In this document: positions 7,620 to 17,690 of the stretch, piece by piece
Layout of the letters: the number at the start of each line of letters is the position of its first letter
Position numbering within the stretch: position 1 is the stretch's first letter
Source: Streptomyces sulphureus DSM 40104
GTDB lineage: Bacteria > Actinomycetota > Actinomycetes > Streptomycetales > Streptomycetaceae
Length of the DNA: 64,000 nucleotides
Direction of reading: 5' to 3'
Assembly (NCBI RefSeq): GCF_000381025.1
Contig: NZ_KB905822.1
Span: 202,555-266,554, forward strand
Program-made: the position numbers and the translations under genes
The notes under the pieces: generated by a model
Told to the model about the DNA's origin: nothing
The model's input: only the letters and a program-made list of their open reading frames with translations
Database searches by the model: none

Positions 7620-9037
7620 CCTCCACCGACACACCTCAGAAGGCCGCGTCCGACCGCGTGGAGCACGACCTCCTGGGTGAGCGCACCCTGCCGGACGGCG
7701 CCTACTTCGGCGTCCACACCCTGCGGGCCATGGAGAACTTCCCCATCACCGGCACACCGCTGTCCCACCACCCCGACCTGGTCGTGGCGCTGGCCCGGGT
7801 CAAGCAGGCCGCCGCCCTCGCCAACGCCGACCTCCAGTTGCTCCACCCCGACCTGGCCAGTGCCATCACTGCCGCGTGCGAGGAGATCGCCTCCGGCGAG
7901 CTGCACGAGCAGTTCACCGTCGACGTCATCCAGGGCGGCGCCGGAACGTCGTCCAACATGAACGCCAACGAGGTCATCGCCAACCGCGGCCTGGAGTTCC
8001 TGGGCCACACCAAGGGTTCCTACCGACACCTCCATCCGATCGAGCACGTGAACCGTGGTCAGAGCACCAACGACGTCTACCCCACCGCCATCAGGATCGC
8101 CCTGATCGCGGGCGTTCAGAGACTGGCAGGCGCCCTCAGCGAGCTCTGTGCGGAATTCGCGGACAAGGCCGGCGAATTCACGGACGTCCTGAAGGTCGGC
8201 CGCACCCAGCTGCAGGACGCCGTGCCCATGACCGTCGGGCAGGAGTTCGCCGCGTTTGCGACCACCCTCGGCAAGGACGAGAACGGCCTGGTCGAAACCG
8301 CCCGACGGCTGCACGAGATCAACCTGGGCGGCACGGCTATCGGTACCGGCCTCAACGCGGACCCGTCCTGTCCTCAGACCGTCTGCCGACACCTCAGCCA
8401 CCTCACCGGCCTGCCCCTGACCACAGCACGTGACCTCATCGAGGCCTCCTCGGACACCGGCGCGTTCGTGCAACTGTCCGGCGCGCTGAAGAGCGTCGCG
8501 GTGAAGCTCTCCAAGATCTGCAACGACCTGCGCCTGCTCTCCTCCGGTCCACAGGCCGGTTTCGGCGAGCTCAACCTGCCCCGCATGCAAGCCGGTTCCA
8601 GCATCATGCCGGGCAAGGTCAACCCGGTCATCCCTGAAGTCGTCAACCAGATCGCGTTCGAGGTCATCGGCAACGACGCCACGGTCACCGTGGCCGCCGA
8701 GGGCGGACAGCTCCAACTCAACGCCTTCGAACCCGTCATCGCCCACTCGCTGCTGAAGTCCATCGACCGGCTCACCGCGGGCTGCCATACGCTGGCCCGC
8801 CGCTGCGTCAACGGCATCACCGTCAACGACGCCCGCCTCATCCAGCAGGCCGAGGAATCGGTGGGCGTCGTGACCGCCCTCAACAACGTCATCGGCTACG
8901 AGGCCGCCACCGCCCTCGCCCACCGGGCCATGGCCACCCGTCGCAGCGTGCGCGATCTCCTGCTCGAAAACGACCGCCTCAGCCCCGCCCAGATCGACGA
9001 CCTGCTCTCGCCGGCCCGGCTCACGACCCCGCAGTAG
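7616..9037 (+). CDS. aspA: Aspartate ammonia-lyase
   Basis: 473 residues of the fumarase/aspartase superfamily. Aspartase-type motifs are present: QGGAGTSSNMNANEV, GQSTNDVYPTA and the mobile-loop signature GSSIMPGKVNP. It deaminates aspartate to fumarate and ammonia, the last step that links N-carbamoyl-aspartate hydrolysis to the TCA cycle. I use the TTG at 7616, which overlaps the preceding TGA (TTGA) and has GAGGAG eight bases upstream. The next in-frame ATG would remove the conserved LLGERTLPDGAYFG start of the family. It is the last gene of the operon. Confidence 0.9.
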   Translation: MTSTDTPQKAASDRVEHDLLGERTLPDGAYFGVHTLRAMENFPITGTPLSHHPDLVVALARVKQAAALANADLQLLHPDLASAITAACEEIASGELHEQFTVDVIQGGAGTSSNMNANEVIANRGLEFLGHTKGSYRHLHPIEHVNRGQSTNDVYPTAIRIALIAGVQRLAGALSELCAEFADKAGEFTDVLKVGRTQLQDAVPMTVGQEFAAFATTLGKDENGLVETARRLHEINLGGTAIGTGLNADPSCPQTVCRHLSHLTGLPLTTARDLIEASSDTGAFVQLSGALKSVAVKLSKICNDLRLLSSGPQAGFGELNLPRMQAGSSIMPGKVNPVIPEVVNQIAFEVIGNDATVTVAAEGGQLQLNAFEPVIAHSLLKSIDRLTAGCHTLARRCVNGITVNDARLIQQAEESVGVVTALNNVIGYEAATALAHRAMATRRSVRDLLLENDRLSPAQIDDLLSPARLTTPQ

Positions 9038-9048
9038 CAGCCTGACCC

Positions 9049-9065
9049 GACAGCGACCGGCTGTC
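9049..9065 (+). terminator. Short hairpin after aspA
   Basis: GACAGC (9049-9054) pairs with GCTGTC (9060-9065) around a five-base loop, starting 12 bases after the aspA stop. No T-run follows, as is common in Streptomyces terminators. The stem is short, so this is a weak candidate end for the operon. Confidence 0.35.
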
Positions 9066-9175
9066 AGGTCGCCCCGACCGGCCGACCCACCACCCCGCCC
9101 GCTCATGGACCTGGGCCGCTGCACCCCCACCGTGGCGCGGGCGCCGGCGGCCGCCGTGCAGCGCGGAGGGCAGCC

Positions 9176-9343
9176 GTGACCGTGCCACCGTGCCGCGACT
9201 GCCCGTACGCGCCCTGCGCATCGCCGCCGCCAACGCGCCCGCAAACGCAGCCGGTTGACAGCTCCCGCTGCCCCCACCCACGTCTCGTCAAGCAGGAGGA
9301 CGGTACGTACTGCACGTTCTGCCGGCGGCAGATCTACCGGTGA
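9176..9343 (+). CDS. Small Cys-rich protein, possible zinc-ribbon fold (55 aa)
   Basis: A 55-residue ORF starting GTG at 9176 with a strong GGAGGG site five bases upstream (9165-9170). It has six Cys, including the pairs CRDC and CTFC, plus CPHP, arranged as two possible zinc knuckles joined by a Pro-rich linker; the C-terminal half (CPHPRLVKQEDGTYCTFC) looks like a compact zinc ribbon. It lies 138 bp downstream of aspA on the same strand. I do not recognise a function. The ribosome site and metal-ligand spacing make it more than a random ORF, but no homology could be checked. Confidence 0.45.
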   Translation: MTVPPCRDCPYAPCASPPPTRPQTQPVDSSRCPHPRLVKQEDGTYCTFCRRQIYR

Positions 9344-9356
9344 AAGGGCGAACGGC

Positions 9357-10676
9357 TCACCGGTCCAGGAGCTTCAGCACCTTCGGCCAACTCTCGGCGC
9401 GCGCCTGCTGATCGGCCTCGGCGGTGGAGACGATCTGACCGTTCCGGCCGCCCTCCTGGCCGGGCTGGCCGTAGGGGAACCAGTTGACGTGGTGGCCGGC
9501 ACCGGGGAAGACCATGCCGTTCTGGTTCTGGCTGCGGATGGCGCGGGTGGCGCGGTCGGAGTCCCACATCTTGTCGTTGCCGCCGCCGACGGCGAGGACC
9601 TGGCCGCGTACCCGGTCGAGGGAGATCGGGCCCGTCGGGATCGGCTTGCCGCCGTCGGCCCAGGCGGCGCCCTGGCCGCGGAAGGGGCCGTTGACGACGG
9701 CCGAGGGAGCATAGACCACGACGTCGCGTACGAGCTCCGGTTTGCGCTGGCCGAGGAGTTGGGCGACCTCGCTGCCGCGCGAGTTGCCGACGACGGCGAG
9801 CTTCGAACCGTCCGCGCCCTCCTGCCTGCCGAGGAGCTTCGCCGCCCGCTCGAAGTAGGCGAGGTCGATCTTTTCGATGCCGTCGGGGCGCTCGGAGCCC
9901 TTGCCGCACTGGAAGTAGCAGAGCGCCAGCGTCGGATGGCCGTGCGAGGCGAGGAGCGCCGCCGCGTAGGTGCCCGCGTTGCCGCCCTCGGAGCCGCCGA
10001 AGAGCAGGACGGGTGCCTTGTCGCCGCCGCCCCGCTTCGGCAGGTACAGCTCACCGTTGAGGCCGTCCTTGGTCTCGCTCAGCCTGCGGTGGCCGGTGCC
10101 GGGCGCGAGCCACTGCCGCTTCAGCTCCCGGTGCGCCAACTCCTTGCCGCCCTGGCTGCGTACGGAGAGGCGGACCTTGTAGGCGCGCTGCTCCTCGGGG
10201 GCCTCGGGGTGGAAGGAGAACGCCTTGCCCGTGCCGATCGTCTCGGCGCCCTTGGTGCCCTTCTCGGGGAGCATCGCGCCGAGGAGTCCGGTGCTGTCGG
10301 CCTTCGGGTACGGCTTGCCGCCCAGCGGCGCCTGCTCGGCGAGGTCGACGGCGCCGTCGTCCCCCGTCGTGTAGGTGCCGGCGGACGACCACGGTTGGTG
10401 GAGCCAGTCCTCGGCCTTGGCCACGATCTGCACCCGGGAGTTCTCGGGCAGTCCGGTGGCCTCGATGCCCACCTGCTGGTCGGCGAGCGCGGACGGTCTG
10501 TCGGTTCGGATCTCCGCGCTCGGGCCGCCGTCGCCGGCTCCGCTGTCGCCGGAGCCCGCGCTGTCCGTCGCCGAGCAGCCGGTGGCCGCCAGCACCAGGG
10601 CGAGTGCGGCCACTGCTGTTCGGGCTGTCCGCTTGCCTATCACGCTGGGCACGATACGCAGACTCGACGTCGGCAT
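9357..10676 (-). CDS. Lipoprotein alpha/beta hydrolase of the acyl-CoA thioesterase/BAAT family
   Basis: 439 residues from the ATG at 10676 (an upstream GTG at 10727 and an internal GTG at 10643 are alternatives). A short N-terminal hydrophobic stretch ends in the lipobox LAATGCSA, predicting a membrane-anchored lipoprotein. An N-terminal immunoglobulin-like thioesterase/BAAT domain (about 60-190) precedes an alpha/beta hydrolase domain. The nucleophile elbow is GNSRG, the acid is probably in GGNDKMWDS and the base in GAGHHV. Family members act on acyl-CoA or acyl esters inside cells; an extracellular lipoprotein version presumably acts on another ester or thioester. The gene stands alone, convergent with the region 1 operon. 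Confidence 0.75.
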   Translation of the reverse strand: MPTSSLRIVPSVIGKRTARTAVAALALVLAATGCSATDSAGSGDSGAGDGGPSAEIRTDRPSALADQQVGIEATGLPENSRVQIVAKAEDWLHQPWSSAGTYTTGDDGAVDLAEQAPLGGKPYPKADSTGLLGAMLPEKGTKGAETIGTGKAFSFHPEAPEEQRAYKVRLSVRSQGGKELAHRELKRQWLAPGTGHRRLSETKDGLNGELYLPKRGGGDKAPVLLFGGSEGGNAGTYAAALLASHGHPTLALCYFQCGKGSERPDGIEKIDLAYFERAAKLLGRQEGADGSKLAVVGNSRGSEVAQLLGQRKPELVRDVVVYAPSAVVNGPFRGQGAAWADGGKPIPTGPISLDRVRGQVLAVGGGNDKMWDSDRATRAIRSQNQNGMVFPGAGHHVNWFPYGQPGQEGGRNGQIVSTAEADQQARAESWPKVLKLLDR

Positions 10677-10739
10677 GGACCGCTGCCCGGTGTGCGTCAC
10701 CCCACTCCGCGCCCCGGGCAGCGTCATGCCATGCCGGCG

Positions 10740-11270
10740 TCAACCGGCCTCGGTCGCCTGCGCCTTGTCGTAGAGCGCCTCGGCCTCGGCGCCGAAGTAC
10801 GGCCCGAACATGGTCTCCGGGAGGAAGACGTATACGAAGCTGTTCACCGAGGAGAGCAGGCCCTCGCCTGCGGCCCGTGGTCTCGGTGACGGCGCCTTCG
10901 CCCGTCCACTCGCCGCCCGGCTCGGGGAACTCGGCCGGCCCGGCGTGGGGCCTGACCGTACGCGGCTCGCCTTGGGGCACGGGCTTCCCGTACCGGTCGT
11001 CCGAGCGGGCCGCGGCGAGGTCGAGCGGGACGGCGCCGCGCATCTGCTCGGCCGTCCAGAACTCGTCCAACAGGGGGCATCGAAGCGGGGGTGTTGACGG
11101 CGGACCCGGTGCGTACGGTCCCGCCCTGGAGCGCGGGCTGCGTGCCGCGGGACAGAACGGCGTGCCCGCGAGCAGCAACCCTGCCCCGCAGGCGGCTGCG
11201 GCTGCGGGCGGTGGGTTGCGGGGCGTGCCCCGCGCAGACGAGTGGTGCGGGTACGGGAGAGCGTGCCCAT
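10740..11270 (-). pseudogene. Decayed, internally deleted secreted trypsin-like protease
   Basis: Reading leftward, three frames carry pieces of one recognisable protein. An Ala-rich signal-like segment (AACGAGLLLAGTPF) is followed in another frame by GGTVRTGSAVNTP, then LLDEFWTAEQMRGAVPLDL and GGEWTGEGAVTETTGR, which resemble the propeptide and N-terminus of Streptomyces secreted serine proteases. At about 10870 the frame changes again to LLSSVNSFVYVFLPETMFGP...YDKAQ up to a stop at 10740, which resembles the C-terminus of the same family. The catalytic core with the His-Asp-Ser triad is absent. I read this as an internal deletion plus frameshifts. The family assignment rests on memory of the motifs; the coordinates of the 5' end are approximate. 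Confidence 0.5.
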
Positions 11271-11367
11271 GCGTGTGCCAGCGCACGTGTCTGCCGGGCG
11301 AGTTGAGCGGGAAAACCGCTGCCTCCGCACGGATGCGGCACAGATGCATCACACCCGCGCACAACAG

Positions 11368-11405
11368 CGGGCCCCGCCCGGTACCTACGTACCGGGCGGG
11401 GCCCG
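11368..11405 (-). terminator. 17-bp perfect hairpin ending the sdh operon
   Basis: CGGGCCCCGCCCGGTAC (11368-11384) is the exact reverse complement of 11389-11405, with a 4-nt CTAC loop, 20 bases after the sdhB stop. This is among the strongest hairpins in the window and could also stop transcription from the other side. Confidence 0.8.
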
Positions 11406-11424
11406 CGAGGCGGAGGTTGGAGCC

Positions 11425-12188
11425 TCAGAAGCGGCGGGTGATCAGCGCGCGCTTGACCTCCTGGATCGCCTTGGTGACCTGGATACCGCGCGGGCAGGCG
11501 TCCGTGCAGTTGAAGACGGTGCGGCAACGCCACACGCCGTCCTTGTCGTTGAGGATCTCCAGGCGCTGCTCGCCCGCCTCGTCGCGGCTGTCGAAGATGA
11601 ACCGGTGCGCGTTGACGATCGCCGCCGGGCCGAAGTACTGCCCGTCGTTCCAGAACACCGGGCACGAGCTGGTGCACGCGGCGCACAGGATGCACTTGGT
11701 GGTGTCGTCGAACCGCTCGCGGTCCTCGGCCGACTGGAGCCGCTCACGCGTCGGCTCGTTGCCCGAGGTGACGAGGAACGGCATCACGTCGCGGTACGCC
11801 TGGAAGAAGGGCTCCATGTCGACGACGAGGTCCTTCAGCACGGCGAGGCCCTTTATCGGCTCGACGGAGATGGGCTTCTCCGGGCCGATGTCCTTGATCA
11901 GGGTCTTGCAGGCGAGCCGGTTGCGGCCGTTGATGCGCATCGCGTCCGAGCCGCAGATGCCGTGGGCGCAGGAGCGTCGGAAGGTGAGGGTGCCGTCGTG
12001 CTCCCACTTGATCGTGTGGAGCACGTCGAGCACGCGGTCCTTCGGGTCGACGTCGACCTGGAAGTCGTCCCACCACGGCTCGTCCGAGACCTCGCTGTTG
12101 TAGCGGCGGATGCGGAGGGTGACGGTGATCAGGTGCGAGGCGGGGCCCTTCGCCTCGGCCTCTGCCTTGTCCATGACTGCGGTGCTCA

Positions 12189-12189
<1 letters not shown>
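11425..12189 (-). CDS. sdhB: Succinate dehydrogenase iron-sulfur subunit
   Basis: 254 residues. The 2Fe-2S plant-ferredoxin region carries RSCAHGICGSDAM and NRLAC; the C-terminal bacterial-ferredoxin region has CILCAACTSSCPVFW and CTDACPRGI for the 4Fe-4S and 3Fe-4S centres. It transfers electrons from the flavoprotein to the membrane quinone site. Its ATG overlaps the sdhA stop at 12189, and it is the last gene of the leftward operon sdhC-sdhD-sdhA-sdhB. Confidence 0.96.
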
Positions 12190-13952
<1,763 letters not shown>

Positions 13953-13981
13953 CGGGTTACCTCAGCCTCAGCCCCGGTACG

Positions 13982-14458
13982 TCAGCGGATGTTCGGGTCG
14001 AAGGTGAAGATCACCAGCGTTCCCAGCAGGACCGTGAAAACAGTGGCCGCGTAGAGCAGCATCTTCAGCCAGAAGCGGGTGTTCGCCCGCTCCGCGTAGT
14101 CGTTGATGACGGTGCGGAGGCCGTTGGCGCCGTGCAGCATGGCGAGCCACAGCATCAGCAGGTCCCAGGTCTGCCAGAACGGCGAGGCCCAGCGGCCCGC
14201 GACGAACGCGAACCCGATCTTGCTCACGCCCCCGTCGAGCACGAGCTGGATCAGCAGGTGCCCGAGGACGAGGACGACGAGGACGATGCCCGACAGCCGC
14301 ATGAACAGCCAGCCGTAGAGCTCGAAGTTGGTCCTGGTCGCCCGGGGGGTCTTCGCGGTGCGGGTCCGGGGCGGTTCGATGACCGGCGCGGGGTTGTCCA
14401 CGTCGAACTCGCGCGCCCCCGCGGCCTCGTCGGCCGGCTTCGTGGTTTCGGTCGCCAT
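13982..14458 (-). CDS. sdhD: Succinate dehydrogenase hydrophobic membrane anchor subunit
   Basis: 158 residues with three predicted membrane helices after a charged ~55-residue N-terminal region. The LMLWLAMLHGANGLRTVINDY segment carries the heme-ligand His and an Arg typical of the membrane anchor. It anchors SdhAB and forms the quinone/heme site with SdhC, 6 bp upstream. Confidence 0.92.
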   Translation of the reverse strand: MATETTKPADEAAGAREFDVDNPAPVIEPPRTRTAKTPRATRTNFELYGWLFMRLSGIVLVVLVLGHLLIQLVLDGGVSKIGFAFVAGRWASPFWQTWDLLMLWLAMLHGANGLRTVINDYAERANTRFWLKMLLYAATVFTVLLGTLVIFTFDPNIR

Positions 14459-14464
14459 CGCTTA

Positions 14465-14845
14465 TCAGCCTCCGAACAGCGAACGCAGGGTGTGCTGAAG
14501 CACCGGGTAGAAGGCACCGATCATCAGGACGAGCCAGATGACCATCGCCGTCCACAGCATCTGCTTCTGGTACCTGGCACCCTTCGACCAGAAGTCCACC
14601 GCGATGACCCGCAGGCCGTTGAGCGCGTGGAAGAGGACTGCGGCCACGAGGCCGTACTCCATCAGGTTGACGAACGGAGTCTTGTAGATCGCGACGGTGT
14701 CGTCGTACGCCTCGGGGGAGACGCGGACGAGCGCGGTGTCCAGGACGTGCACGAACAGGAAGAAGAAGATGAGGACGCCGGTGACTCGGTGAGCCACCCA
14801 GGACCACATTCCTTCCCGGCCGCGGTACAGCGTTCCAGCCGGCAC
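14465..14845 (-). CDS. sdhC: Succinate dehydrogenase cytochrome b556 subunit
   Basis: 126 residues with three membrane helices. GMWSWVAHRVTGVLI and FHALNGLRVIAVDF contain the conserved His residues of the cytochrome b subunit. I choose the GTG at 14845 (protein begins PAGTLYRGREG), with GGAGGG eight bases upstream; a longer ORF to 14920 exists but lacks a site. It is the first gene of the sdh operon. Confidence 0.93.
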   Translation of the reverse strand: MPAGTLYRGREGMWSWVAHRVTGVLIFFFLFVHVLDTALVRVSPEAYDDTVAIYKTPFVNLMEYGLVAAVLFHALNGLRVIAVDFWSKGARYQKQMLWTAMVIWLVLMIGAFYPVLQHTLRSLFGG

Positions 14846-15086
14846 GGAAAAAACCCTCCGGGAGCGGATATCGGGGCCAGCCGGCTTCGTGTCGGTCGGG
14901 CCCGGCCGGGTACGGTCCACCGGCCGCGGGCCATCGTAGCGACGCGGTGTCGGGACGCCGGTGGCGGGTGTGCAGGTCCGATCAATCAGCCACGTACGGA
15001 GGACCGCAGGAGCGCCGAGAGGCCCTACACAGGGGCCGACCGGGGACGAGGCCCGACGTGGCGGCCCGCTGCGGCGCCCGTCCGGC

Positions 15087-15665
15087 TCAGAACCGCCCGC
15101 TGTGGTGCGGTTGTTGGCTGCGGGGGACCGGGACGGCGAGCGCGTCCTGGAAGCTGTGGCGGCTGAGCCGGCCGCGGACGATGCGGCGCAGCTCCTCGGC
15201 CGTGACCGTGCGCTCCTCCTCGGGCTCGTTGGCGAGGCGGCTGTGGAGGGCGGTGAGCGTCGCGTCGAGGCGCTCGGCGGGGGAGCGGTCGTCGAGGCAG
15301 AGCAGGAAGGTGTGGCCGAACCGGCTCTCGTACGCGGCGAGGGCGGCGCGCAGCGCGGTGTGGGCGGCGAGGACGCCGGGGCGGTCGGCGGAGTGCGTCG
15401 GCTGGTAGACGGCGTCGAGCGGGTGTCGGGCCGCCTCGCCCGCGAGCGCCTCGGCGAGGTCCTCGGGCGTAAGGTCGTACGCGGCCTCGTCGGCCGCGGC
15501 GAGGAGGGCTTCGAGGTCGGGGTACGGGCGGTGGGTGGTGAGGAGTGCGGCCCAGCGGCGGCTGGCGCAGCTCTCCAGGAATGCGGCTTCGGCCGAGGCG
15601 CGGGAGGCGGTGTTGAGTCGGCAGAGCGCCGTCTGCTGCTCGGTCCGCCGGCTGCTGGGGCGCAT
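15087..15665 (-). CDS. URAD-family protein (2-oxo-4-hydroxy-4-carboxy-5-ureidoimidazoline decarboxylase-like)
   Basis: 192 residues from the ATG at 15665. It resembles the all-helical OHCU decarboxylase family of ureide catabolism: an N-terminal FLESCASRRWAALL segment, a central YESRFGHTFLLCL segment matching the family KFGFPFVI region, and a C-terminal EEELRRIVRGRL-like helix. The central HPRIG...E-Q catalytic region is poorly kept: HP remains at RHPLDAV but the downstream Glu-Gln is absent. Activity is therefore doubtful. No other uric acid gene is nearby. It lies 241 bp upstream of sdhC on the same strand. Confidence 0.6.
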   Translation of the reverse strand: MRPSSRRTEQQTALCRLNTASRASAEAAFLESCASRRWAALLTTHRPYPDLEALLAAADEAAYDLTPEDLAEALAGEAARHPLDAVYQPTHSADRPGVLAAHTALRAALAAYESRFGHTFLLCLDDRSPAERLDATLTALHSRLANEPEEERTVTAEELRRIVRGRLSRHSFQDALAVPVPRSQQPHHSGRF

Positions 15666-15876
15666 AGGCTCCTCTGGGTCCTCGGTTGAGTGCGGCGAGG
15701 GCCCGCCGAGATCCCTCGCGGGGCGGCGAACGACGCCGTCGAGCAAGGGATTCCGGCCGGTGTGAGATCGGATACAGCCCCCTACCGTCCGACGCCGCCA
15801 CCTTAGCGACATGCCTGGAGAGGCTCCGGGCGTCCTCGGGTGATTCACCCGCACGTGACACTTCGAAAGGTCATAC

Positions 15877-17520
15877 GTGCCCGGAACGCGACGAAAGGGA
15901 AAATACCGTACTCCCATGGGACGAAAGTGGCGCTGGACGCTTGTCGTAACGGCCGCCGTTATCGCGGTCGGCCTCGTGACCACGCTCGCCGTCAACGGCC
16001 TTCCAGGAACCGGAAGTTCGCGGACGAGCAGCGACAACACCCAATCCGAACCCTCAGACGCGGGCAGCACCCCGCCACCCGCAGGCCCCGAGCGTACGGG
16101 ACCCGAGCCGCGCACGGTGCCCGCCGTACGCGACTGGAAAGCGCAGCGCGGCACGGGATGGAAACCGCAGCCCGGAGCTCGCGTCGTCACCGACCGCAAG
16201 GGGCCGCTCGCCGACGAAGCGGACCTGCTCGCCGAGGAGTTGGAGCTGGACACCGCGGGCGGCAAGCCGCGCGCCGGCGACGTCGAACTCCGGCTCACAC
16301 CCAAGGCGAAGACCGGAGCCGAGGGCTACCGCCTGCGCACCGCCGACGGCCGCGTGCGCATCACGGGCGCCAAGCAGGCCGGCGTCTTCTACGGCACCCG
16401 TACCCTTCTGCAGGCCGTACGGAACCAGGAGCTCATCGCGGACGGCGAGGTCCGCGACCGCCCGGACCGGCCGCAGCGCGGCTTCCTCCTCGACATCGCG
16501 CGCAAGGACTACAGCGCCGACTGGATCGAGTCCCGCATCAAGGAGATGGGCGACCTCAAGCTCAACCAGCTCCAGCTCCACTTCTCCGACGACCAGGCGT
16601 ACCGCATCGCCAGCGACAGCCACCCGGAGATCGTCTCCGACCCGCACCTGACGAAGAAGCAGGTGCGCCACCTCGTCGACGTCGCGGCCTCGCGGCACAT
16701 CGAGGTGGTCCCCGAGATCGACTCGCCGGGGCACCTCGGAACGGTGATCGACGAGCATCCGGACCTCGCGGTGCGCAGCGCCTCGGGCGAGGTGGCGCGC
16801 GGCGCCATCGACATCGGCAAGCCGAAGGCCGGCAAGCTCGTCGACGATCTGCTGCGCGAGATCGACGACCTCTTCCCCTCCAAGCAGTGGCACCTCGGCG
16901 GCGACGAGTACCCGCCGCTGCTCTCCGACGACCCCGAGTCCTCCTACCCCGGGCTCGCCTCGGTCGCCCGCGACCGCTACGGCGACGGCGCGAAGATCCA
17001 GGATCTCGCCACGGCCTGGATCAACCACCGGGCCGACACCGTGCGCAAGCTCAAGCGGATGCCCCAGGTGTGGAACGACGGCATGCACGCGGGCGGCGTC
17101 GTCAAGCCCAACCGTCCGCGCACCGTCAACTACTGGACGGGCAAGGAGATGGGTGCGCGCGAGCCGGCCGACTACTTCAAGGAGAAGTGGAAGATCGTCA
17201 ACCTCAACGACGAGTTCCTCTACTACGTCCTGGGCGAGCCGAACGACTTCACCTACCCGACCGGCGAACGCATCTACCGCGAGTGGACACCGGCCGTCGT
17301 GCGGCACGACAAGGCCGTCCCCGACAGGTGGGCGGGCCGCGACCGCATCCTCGGCGCCCGTTTCGCCGTCTGGGGCGACATCTCCAACGCGCAGACCACC
17401 CAGCAGGTGGCGGACGGCATCCGGCTCCCGCTCGCGGCCACCGCGCAGAAGGTCTGGGACCCCCGTGAACCGCGGCTTTCCTGGAAGGAGTTCAGCGAGG
17501 CGGTGCCCGAGCAGCAGTGA
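15877..17520 (+). CDS. Beta-N-acetylhexosaminidase, glycoside hydrolase family 20 (secreted)
   Basis: 547 residues from the GTG at 15877, or 534 from the ATG at 15916. A basic N-terminus and one hydrophobic segment (WTLVVTAAVIAVGLVTTLAV) form a signal peptide or anchor, followed by a Ser/Pro-rich linker. A GH20 N-terminal beta domain (about 90-190) precedes the TIM barrel with HLGGDEYP, which holds the Asp-Glu catalytic pair. It releases N-acetylglucosamine from chitin-type oligosaccharides outside the cell. Stand-alone gene, divergent from the URAD gene. Confidence 0.9.
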   Translation: MPGTRRKGKYRTPMGRKWRWTLVVTAAVIAVGLVTTLAVNGLPGTGSSRTSSDNTQSEPSDAGSTPPPAGPERTGPEPRTVPAVRDWKAQRGTGWKPQPGARVVTDRKGPLADEADLLAEELELDTAGGKPRAGDVELRLTPKAKTGAEGYRLRTADGRVRITGAKQAGVFYGTRTLLQAVRNQELIADGEVRDRPDRPQRGFLLDIARKDYSADWIESRIKEMGDLKLNQLQLHFSDDQAYRIASDSHPEIVSDPHLTKKQVRHLVDVAASRHIEVVPEIDSPGHLGTVIDEHPDLAVRSASGEVARGAIDIGKPKAGKLVDDLLREIDDLFPSKQWHLGGDEYPPLLSDDPESSYPGLASVARDRYGDGAKIQDLATAWINHRADTVRKLKRMPQVWNDGMHAGGVVKPNRPRTVNYWTGKEMGAREPADYFKEKWKIVNLNDEFLYYVLGEPNDFTYPTGERIYREWTPAVVRHDKAVPDRWAGRDRILGARFAVWGDISNAQTTQQVADGIRLPLAATAQKVWDPREPRLSWKEFSEAVPEQQ

Positions 17521-17630
17521 GCGGCTCCCGGCTCTGCGCGACGTGGCGGCGCAGCCGTCGGCGAAGCGGCGGGTACGGCCGCCCGGAGGTACGACGACCG
17601 GCAAGGAACGCAGCTCGTGCGGAGGTACAG

Positions 17631-17670
17631 CCGCTCGGCGGGGTGGGCCGGGCTGCACGTTGCCGAGCGG
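17631..17670. terminator. Inverted repeat between convergent GH20 and GntR genes
   Basis: CCGCTCGGC (17631-17639) pairs with GCCGAGCGG (17662-17670) around a 22-base loop between two convergent stops. It is the best candidate terminator in this 170-bp gap. Confidence 0.4.
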
Positions 17671-17690
17671 CGAGCCGGCCGCCGCGGGTG

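Noticed and set aside
1..9037. Reading region 1 as a pyrimidine biosynthesis operon or as uracil catabolism
   Set aside because: No pyrB, carAB or pyrF, while carbamoylase and aspartase are present; the dehydrogenase lacks the ferredoxin domain of PreA and the amidohydrolase has dihydroorotase rather than dihydropyrimidinase motifs.
9255..10889. 544-codon open frame on the + strand opposite the lipoprotein hydrolase
   Set aside because: The opposite frame has a lipobox and catalytic motifs; this one is a low-complexity mirror.
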